This document shows positions 59,749 through 64,000 of a stretch of 64,000 nucleotides of DNA, in pieces. Source of the DNA: JAWKRB01 sp041389885 (lineage in GTDB: Bacteria > Myxococcota_A > Polyangia > Polyangiales > Ga0077539). The notes under the pieces were generated by a model. The model did not search any database, was not told the origin of the DNA, and saw only the letters and a program-made list of their open reading frames with translations. The stretch spans positions 132,966-196,965 of the forward strand of contig JAWKRB010000016.1 in the NCBI GenBank assembly GCA_041389885.1. Reading direction: 5' to 3'. The translations under genes were made by a program, and so were the position numbers. The first letter of the stretch is position 1, and every line of letters begins with the position of its first letter.

Positions 59749-60366
59749 TCATCGGCCGGGGAGGAGCCGTCGCAGGGTCGAGGCGCCCGGCGCGTAGCGC
59801 ACGGCGTCGAGCTCGGCCACGAGGCGCTCCAGGGCGCGCACGGTCACCCGCGCCTCGCGCCGCTCTCCGTCGCCGAGGTTCGGCAGCAGCGACCAGCGCC
59901 GCGCCGCCGCGAGCGCCTCGGGAAAGCGCCCGAGCCCCGCGCACAGCGACACGCGCTCGCGGAGCGCCGGGCCCGAGTCGACCTCGGAGCGCAGCAGCGC
60001 GAGCGCGGCGTCGTCGTCGCCCACCGCGTGCAGCGCCCGCGAGACCGCCACCCGCGCCGCGTCGCCCTCGAACGCTCGCCGGGGAATCTCCCGCAGGAGC
60101 CGCCTCGCCTCCTCGCGCCGCCCCCTCGCGTCGAGGAGCCGCGCGGCGCCCAGCGAGGCCGACACCAGCGCCCGATCCACCGACAGCGCGCGGAGGTAGA
60201 AGCCCTCGGCGCGCAGCGCGTGCCCCGCCCGCTCTTCGACCTCGCCGCGCTCCACCAGGCGCGACGCGCTCTCCCGCACCATCGCGCTCATGTCGGTCTG
60301 CGCGGCGACCGCCGGAGCGAGGGCGATCAGCCCCAGCGCGAGGACGGTGCGTCGCGGCGTCTTCAC
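59749..60366 (-). CDS. Exported TPR-like protein
   Basis: A 205-residue protein with a signal peptide (MKTPRRTVLALGLIALAPAV, cleaved near AVAAQ), followed by helical Ala/Arg/Leu-rich repeats such as GHALRAEGFYLRALSVDRAL and EEARRLLREIPRRAFEGDAA, consistent with tetratricopeptide-type helical hairpins. It would be a periplasmic scaffold protein. It starts 3 bases after the matrixin-like gene in the same direction, so the two are probably co-transcribed. A TAGCGT box (60374-60379) 7 bases from its GTG sits within the end of that gene and may be coincidental. Confidence 0.7.
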   Translation of the reverse strand: MKTPRRTVLALGLIALAPAVAAQTDMSAMVRESASRLVERGEVEERAGHALRAEGFYLRALSVDRALVSASLGAARLLDARGRREEARRLLREIPRRAFEGDAARVAVSRALHAVGDDDAALALLRSEVDSGPALRERVSLCAGLGRFPEALAAARRWSLLPNLGDGERREARVTVRALERLVAELDAVRYAPGASTLRRLLPGR

Positions 60367-60369
60367 GCC

Positions 60370-61197
60370 CTACACGCTAGCAGCACCGCCGGCGCCCCGC
60401 CTGCGTCGGCGCAGCGCGACCCACGAGAGGACCGCCGCTCCCCAGAGCCCCCCGCCCCCCTCGCCCGCCCCTCCGCGCGTCGCGCACTCGCAGCCTCCCC
60501 CGGCGGGCTCGACGGCGCAGGGGCGCTGAAGCGTCGGGGGGTGCGCCGCGCAGGCGCCGGCTAGGTCGTCGGGCTGGAGCACCCTCCGCCGCTCGCCGCG
60601 TCCGGCGGAGAACCACATCACCGCGGAGCGCTCGCCGGAGTGGTCGAGGCCCAGCACGTGCCCGACCTCGTGCAGGAGGATCGTAGGCAGGTCGTTGCCC
60701 GCCACGGCGTCGGAGCTCGTGAGCGGGAACGAGAGGTTCACCCGCAGGTCGGCGTCGCGGATCACCCCCGTGCTCGCGCCGAAGGTGACCGTGGTGACCG
60801 CGAGCGCCGACGAGGCGAGCCCGGTCGCGCGCCAGTCGCGCACGAAGACCAGGGCGTTCACGTTCTCGCCGGCCTCGACGTACTCGGCGCCGCGGGTCGT
60901 GTCGGGCCCCGTCGAGAGGCGGATCCCCAGGGGCTGTCCATCGCATCGCGTTGCGCCCCAAGCGTTCAGCGCGCCCGAGAGCATGCCTCGGAGGGTCGCC
61001 GCGCTCATGCCCGGCGGCGCGTCGGAGGTGTCGAGGGACATCGAGAGGCAGCCCACGGGCCAGTACAGCGTCGCGCCGGCTTCGACGCAGCGCGCGGGGT
61101 CGCTCTGGGTGATCGTGGTGGTGCGGCACCACGCCGCCGAGGTGCTCGGCGCGAGGAGCGCGGGGGCGAGGAGCGCGATCGCGAGGGAGGGCCGCAC
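60370..61197 (-). CDS. Matrixin-like metalloprotease with MYXO-CTERM tail
   Basis: A 275-residue secreted protease. Signal peptide MRPSLAIALLAPALLAPSTS, then a zincin domain whose active site HEVGHVLGLDH (zinc His, catalytic Glu) is followed by SAVMW (Met-turn). The C-terminus has GCECATRGG, a hydrophobic helix WGAAVLSWVAL and RRRRR, the layout of MYXO-CTERM sorting signals processed by myxosortase, with a short extra tail of eight residues after the Arg run. This strongly suggests Myxococcota. The lack of a propeptide Cys switch is noted. GTG start at 61197. Confidence 0.85.
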   Translation of the reverse strand: MRPSLAIALLAPALLAPSTSAAWCRTTTITQSDPARCVEAGATLYWPVGCLSMSLDTSDAPPGMSAATLRGMLSGALNAWGATRCDGQPLGIRLSTGPDTTRGAEYVEAGENVNALVFVRDWRATGLASSALAVTTVTFGASTGVIRDADLRVNLSFPLTSSDAVAGNDLPTILLHEVGHVLGLDHSGERSAVMWFSAGRGERRRVLQPDDLAGACAAHPPTLQRPCAVEPAGGGCECATRGGAGEGGGGLWGAAVLSWVALRRRRRGAGGAASV

Positions 61198-61260
61198 GTT
61201 GCGAAGCGGTCATGCCGAAGCGGCGCGGCGCTGTCTAGCGGGGCCTCCTCCGCGAGGGGT

Positions 61261-61545
61261 TCACTTGGTGCCGTTGAGGGTGGCGTCGAGCTCGCCGGAG
61301 GCCTTGAAGGTCACCTTCTTCTTGGCGGCGATCTCGATGGGGGCGCCGGTGGAGGGGTTGCGGCCGGTGCGCGCCTTCGTGGTCTTCACGTGAAAGGTGC
61401 CCACGCCCGCGACCGGGACCTTGCCGTCGCCGGTCTCGAGGGCCTTGGCGAGGGTGGTGAACACGCCCTCCAGGCTCTTCGCCGCCTGATCCTTGGTGGT
61501 GTTCATGGTGGCGGCGGCGAGGTCGATCAGGTCCTTCTGCTTCAT
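61261..61545 (-). CDS. HU-family DNA-binding protein
   Basis: A 94-residue nucleoid protein: MKQKDLIDLAAATMNTTKDQ with the helical dimer core, GVGTFHVKTTKARTGRNPST as the signature loop preceding the DNA-binding arms, and a short, less basic tail. AAGGAG lies seven bases upstream of the ATG. It follows the DNA methyltransferase gene after 18 bases in the same direction, so the pair could be one transcript. Which HU/IHF type is not resolved; the GRNPxTG motif is shared. Confidence 0.93.
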   Translation of the reverse strand: MKQKDLIDLAAATMNTTKDQAAKSLEGVFTTLAKALETGDGKVPVAGVGTFHVKTTKARTGRNPSTGAPIEIAAKKKVTFKASGELDATLNGTK

Positions 61546-61563
61546 CGGGTTTCTCCTTGTGGG

Positions 61564-62814
61564 TTAAGAGGCGGAGCCTCGGGTGAGGGCGATCACGTGC
61601 TCGCGTCGCGGCGAGCGCGCGAAGGCCCTCCTGCTCGTCTCGTCGTACGCGCTTCGCGGCTGAGACGCCGCGGCGAGCACGTCGAGCCCGGCGGCTCGCG
61701 CCGCGCGGGAGAGGTCTTCGTCGGCGCGCATCGCGTCTCGCCCCGCCGCGCCGTCGCCGAGGACGACGAGCGCGACGGCGCCCGGCCTCAGCACGCGCGC
61801 GAGCGCGACGCAGTGCGCGGCGAGGCCGACGGCGAATCGTCGGGCGCCCTCGGCGGGCTCGCGAAACGAGCGCGCCGCGCCGAGCTCACCCTCGCGCATC
61901 GCGCGGTCGTCGAGGTCGAGCCACGCGTAGCGGCGCGCGTGGTGGTCGGCGTAGTCGTAGGTGTTCGCGTAGGGCGGCGAGGTGACCACGCCGTCGACGC
62001 TCGCGGCGGCGACGGTCTCGAGCGACGTCGCGTCGTCCTCCGCGACGTGCCTCGACGCGTCGCGGGTCGTCGCGGCCTCGAGGGCCGCGAGGCCCCTCTC
62101 GAGCTCCTTCGACTTGTACGCGAAGCGGTGCAGCGCGGCGCCGGGCGGCACGTGCTTCTCGACTCGATCGGCCGACGAGTCGGCGCGCTGCAGCGAGAGC
62201 TTCACCAGCACCGACGAGAGCAGCATGCGCAGCGCGTCGCCCACCTCGCCGCGCTCCTCGCCGAGGCGCGCCCGCAGCGCGGCGAGCTCCTCGAGGGTGT
62301 GCGGCGCGTACCACTCGGCCTCGCCGCGCGGGGCCTCGAAGCGTCGCCCCGCGCGCAGCGCGTCGCGCGCGTCATCGGCGACGATGTACGCGCGCCGCAC
62401 GAGCTCTCGCCGCGCCGCGGCGTCGGCGCGCCAGGTCTTCACCTCGGCGAGGGCGACCGCGAGCGGCGAGAGGTCTCGCCCCTCGGCGCGGAGGCCCTGC
62501 GCCATCGCCTCGACGAGCACGGTGCCCGAGCCGCAGAACGGGTCGAGCAGCGTCGCGCCTGGGCGCAGCTCGAGCGCGCCGACCAGCGCCCGCGCCGTCG
62601 CGGGGTGGAGGCGCGCGGGGTACGCGTGAAACGGGTGCGTGAGGGTCGCGTCGTCTTCGCCGCGCAGCACCCGCAGCGCGTCGGCGAGCCGCGCGCCCAG
62701 CCTCGCGTCGCCGACGAGCTGCACCTCGCCGCCCACCTGCACGAGCGCGCGTCGCGCGTGCGGGTCGCGCAGCAGCGGCCTGCGCGCGCTGGGCTGTCGT
62801 GGGTCTCGCGTCAT
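61564..62814 (-). CDS. DNA methyltransferase (N4/N6-type), orphan
   Basis: A 416-residue nucleic-acid methyltransferase. HPFHAYPARLHPATARALV and LLDPFCGSGTVLVEA (motif I) come before TSPPYANTYDYADHHARRYA (motif IV, SPPY), matching amino-methyltransferases such as N4-cytosine enzymes. A long helical insert between motifs I and IV (about 110-250) may be the target-recognition region. No restriction endonuclease is adjacent, so it is an orphan, possibly epigenetic, and sits directly upstream of HU. An RNA methyltransferase is the alternative. ATG 62814 is preferred because upstream frame residues lack any homology. Confidence 0.8.
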   Translation of the reverse strand: MTRDPRQPSARRPLLRDPHARRALVQVGGEVQLVGDARLGARLADALRVLRGEDDATLTHPFHAYPARLHPATARALVGALELRPGATLLDPFCGSGTVLVEAMAQGLRAEGRDLSPLAVALAEVKTWRADAAARRELVRRAYIVADDARDALRAGRRFEAPRGEAEWYAPHTLEELAALRARLGEERGEVGDALRMLLSSVLVKLSLQRADSSADRVEKHVPPGAALHRFAYKSKELERGLAALEAATTRDASRHVAEDDATSLETVAAASVDGVVTSPPYANTYDYADHHARRYAWLDLDDRAMREGELGAARSFREPAEGARRFAVGLAAHCVALARVLRPGAVALVVLGDGAAGRDAMRADEDLSRAARAAGLDVLAAASQPRSAYDETSRRAFARSPRREHVIALTRGSAS

Positions 62815-62935
62815 CGTTCCAACGGCGCGCGACGTAGCACCGCGCGGCCCGGGGTGGAAGGGGTCATCGCTGGCGGCGCGCCTCGCGCCGTGGCATGGTC
62901 GGCGCCCCTCATGGGGAGAGACGGCGCGATCGGCG

Positions 62936-63370
62936 ATGGAATTTCTCAGTGACATCAAGCGGCGAATGATGGCCGCGATGAAGGCCGGCGACACGGTGCA
63001 GAAGGAGATCCTTCGCGTCGTGGTGGGTGAGATCACGACGAACGAGGCGCGCGGCACGGTGAAGACCGACGACGACTGCCGCGCGATCGTGCGCAAGCTC
63101 GTGAAGAGCAACGAGGAGACGCTCGGGCACACCGAAGACGAGGCGCAGCGCGCGGTGCTCGAACGCGAGACCGAGATCCTGCGCGCGCTGCTGCCGCAGT
63201 CGCTGAGCGTCGACGCGATCGTCGAGGCGCTCGCGAGCGTGCGCGACGCGCTCCGCGCCGAGGCGAACGACGGCAAGGCCACGGGCCTCGCGATGAAGCA
63301 CCTGAAGGGCTCGGGCGCGCTGGTCGAGGGCAAGGACGTCTCCGAGGCCGTGCGACGCGTTCGCGCGTAG
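62936..63370 (+). CDS. GatB/YqeY domain-containing protein
   Basis: A 144-residue protein of the YqeY family: MEFLSDIKRRMMAAMKAGDT, then RKLVKSNEETLGH and ERETEILRALLPQSLS, with the closing GSGALVEGKDVSEAV. The domain resembles the tail of GatB, which binds tRNA in amidotransferases, but free-standing YqeY proteins have no settled role; a tRNA-related or stress function is generally assumed. ATG at 62936 is the first codon that gives the family start. It diverges from the methyltransferase gene by about 120 bases with no other feature. Confidence 0.85.
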   Translation: MEFLSDIKRRMMAAMKAGDTVQKEILRVVVGEITTNEARGTVKTDDDCRAIVRKLVKSNEETLGHTEDEAQRAVLERETEILRALLPQSLSVDAIVEALASVRDALRAEANDGKATGLAMKHLKGSGALVEGKDVSEAVRRVRA

Positions 63371-63390
63371 TGCCTGCGCCTCGGGCGACG

Positions 63391-63396
63391 TAAGGT
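63391..63396 (+). promoter_or_regulatory. TAnnnT box of a likely leaderless gene (63405)
   Basis: TAAGGT, 8 bases before the ATG at 63405, with no Shine-Dalgarno sequence between. It is 20 bases after the YqeY stop. Confidence 0.55.
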
Positions 63397-63404
63397 CGCC
63401 CGCG

Positions 63405-64000
63405 ATGGACCTCGACCGCATCGCCCCCACGCGTCGCCCCGCGGGTCGCGCCGCCCAGCACCAGCGGTGGCTCGACCTGCTCTTTCTCCACTGGCGCGTG
63501 CCGGCCTCGGTGCTGCGCCCGCTCGTCCCCTCGTCGCTCGAGCTCGACACCTTCGAGGGAGACGCCTTCGTCGGCCTCGTCCCGTTCACCATGCGCGACG
63601 TGCGCCCGACGTGGGCGTTCTCGGTCCCGGGGGTGTCGCACTTTCACGAGACCAACGTGCGCACCTACGTGCACCGCGAGGGGCGCGACCCTGGTGTGTG
63701 GTTCTTCTCCCTCGACGCCGCCAACGCCCTCGCGGTGTGGGTGGCGCGCACGTTCTGGCACCTGCCCTACCACCACGCGACGATGTCCCTCGCGCGCGAG
63801 GCCGAGGGGATCTCGTATCGCACGTCTCGTCGCGCCGACCCGAGCGCGCGGTGCGAGGTGCGCTACACCCCGCGCGGCTCCCCCGCCGCGGCGGCGCCCG
63901 GCACGCTCGAGCACTTCCTCGCGGAGAGGTACATCCTCTACGCCGCGCGGCGCGATGGATCGATGCGACTGGGGCGGGTGCACCACGCGCCGTACCCGCT
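63405..64000 (+). CDS. DUF2071/YqjF-like protein, N-terminal part (cut by window edge)
   Basis: About 198 residues are visible and the frame is still open at the right edge. It starts MDLDRIAPTRRPAGRAAQHQ and continues WLDLLFLHWRVPASVLRPLV, FVGLVPFTMRDVRP and GVSHFHETNVRTYVHREG, all matching the YqjF/DUF2071 family (family pattern WxxLxFxHWxVxPexLRxlvP, then FxGvvPFrMxxvRp). Function of this family is unknown. The start is supported by the TAAGGT box upstream. Confidence 0.85.
   Translation, partial: MDLDRIAPTRRPAGRAAQHQRWLDLLFLHWRVPASVLRPLVPSSLELDTFEGDAFVGLVPFTMRDVRPTWAFSVPGVSHFHETNVRTYVHREGRDPGVWFFSLDAANALAVWVARTFWHLPYHHATMSLAREAEGISYRTSRRADPSARCEVRYTPRGSPAAAAPGTLEHFLAERYILYAARRDGSMRLGRVHHAPYP

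Overview
The window is very GC-rich, densely coded bacterial DNA with no rRNA, tRNA, insertion sequence, prophage or CRISPR array that I can see. Several features point to Myxococcota, most likely class Polyangia: a matrixin-like protease ending in a MYXO-CTERM-type tail, many lipoproteins with acidic Asp/Pro linkers followed by Cys-rich repeats (NCGxCGxxC), RCC1-repeat lipoproteins, and housekeeping genes (gyrA, murA, rny, thiC, rpmB/rpmG) scattered among them. The genus cannot be fixed from the sequence. It reads as chromosomal core, and no gene-free stretch exceeds 300 bases (the longest is about 270 bases, at 19023-19291).

Layout. 1-1227: ABC-2 exporter (permease cut by the left edge, plus ATPase). 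1461-7143: thioesterase, phosphatidylserine synthase, lipoprotein cytochrome c with thiC, formyl-THF cyclo-ligase, RNase Y. 7209-16308: hydrolase-like lipoprotein, methyltransferase with alanine dehydrogenase, an unknown membrane-anchored protein, a small zinc-ribbon membrane protein, an AraC regulator, a NUDIX hydrolase and two envelope proteins. 16356-25740: gyrA, an MFS transporter, a WxxGxW-repeat protein, a GAF-GspE/PilB ATPase and a frameshifted spermidine-synthase-like membrane protein. 25862-31949: secreted protein, two Cys-rich lipoproteins, pcnB, rpmG-rpmB and an HAD 5'-nucleotidase. 31946-34602: MFS, XRE-cupin and SDR genes, all broken by indels. 34599-38825: QueA-like protein, TonB-like protein, murA-hisG. 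38832-50724: RCC1, Cys-rich and FGE lipoproteins, with HAD, acyl-CoA dehydrogenase, dicarboxylate symporter and GNAT genes between them. 50729-58102: flippase diverging from a tight pepF / methyltransferase-glycosyltransferase / murL / murD2 run. 58103-64000: fibrinogen-like lipoprotein, TPR protein, MYXO-CTERM matrixin, HU with an orphan DNA methyltransferase, a GatB/YqeY protein, and a DUF2071/YqjF-like gene cut by the right edge.

Most notable points. (1) 55447-58102 encodes a MurL-like epimerase, with a PP-loop GGGKDS and a four-Cys site, overlapping a divergent MurD-type ligase. This looks like the alternative route that adds L-Glu to the peptidoglycan precursor and then epimerises it. 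(2) At least nine genes have a TAnnnT box 7-9 bases before the start codon and no Shine-Dalgarno sequence, the arrangement expected for leaderless mRNAs. (3) GyrA has Leu at the position of E. coli Ser83, the classic quinolone-resistance substitution. (4) Convergent genes end 0-21 bases apart throughout, leaving no room for ordinary terminators. (5) Indels cluster at about 33.05-34.37 kb and hit three genes on both strands, which suggests local sequence error.
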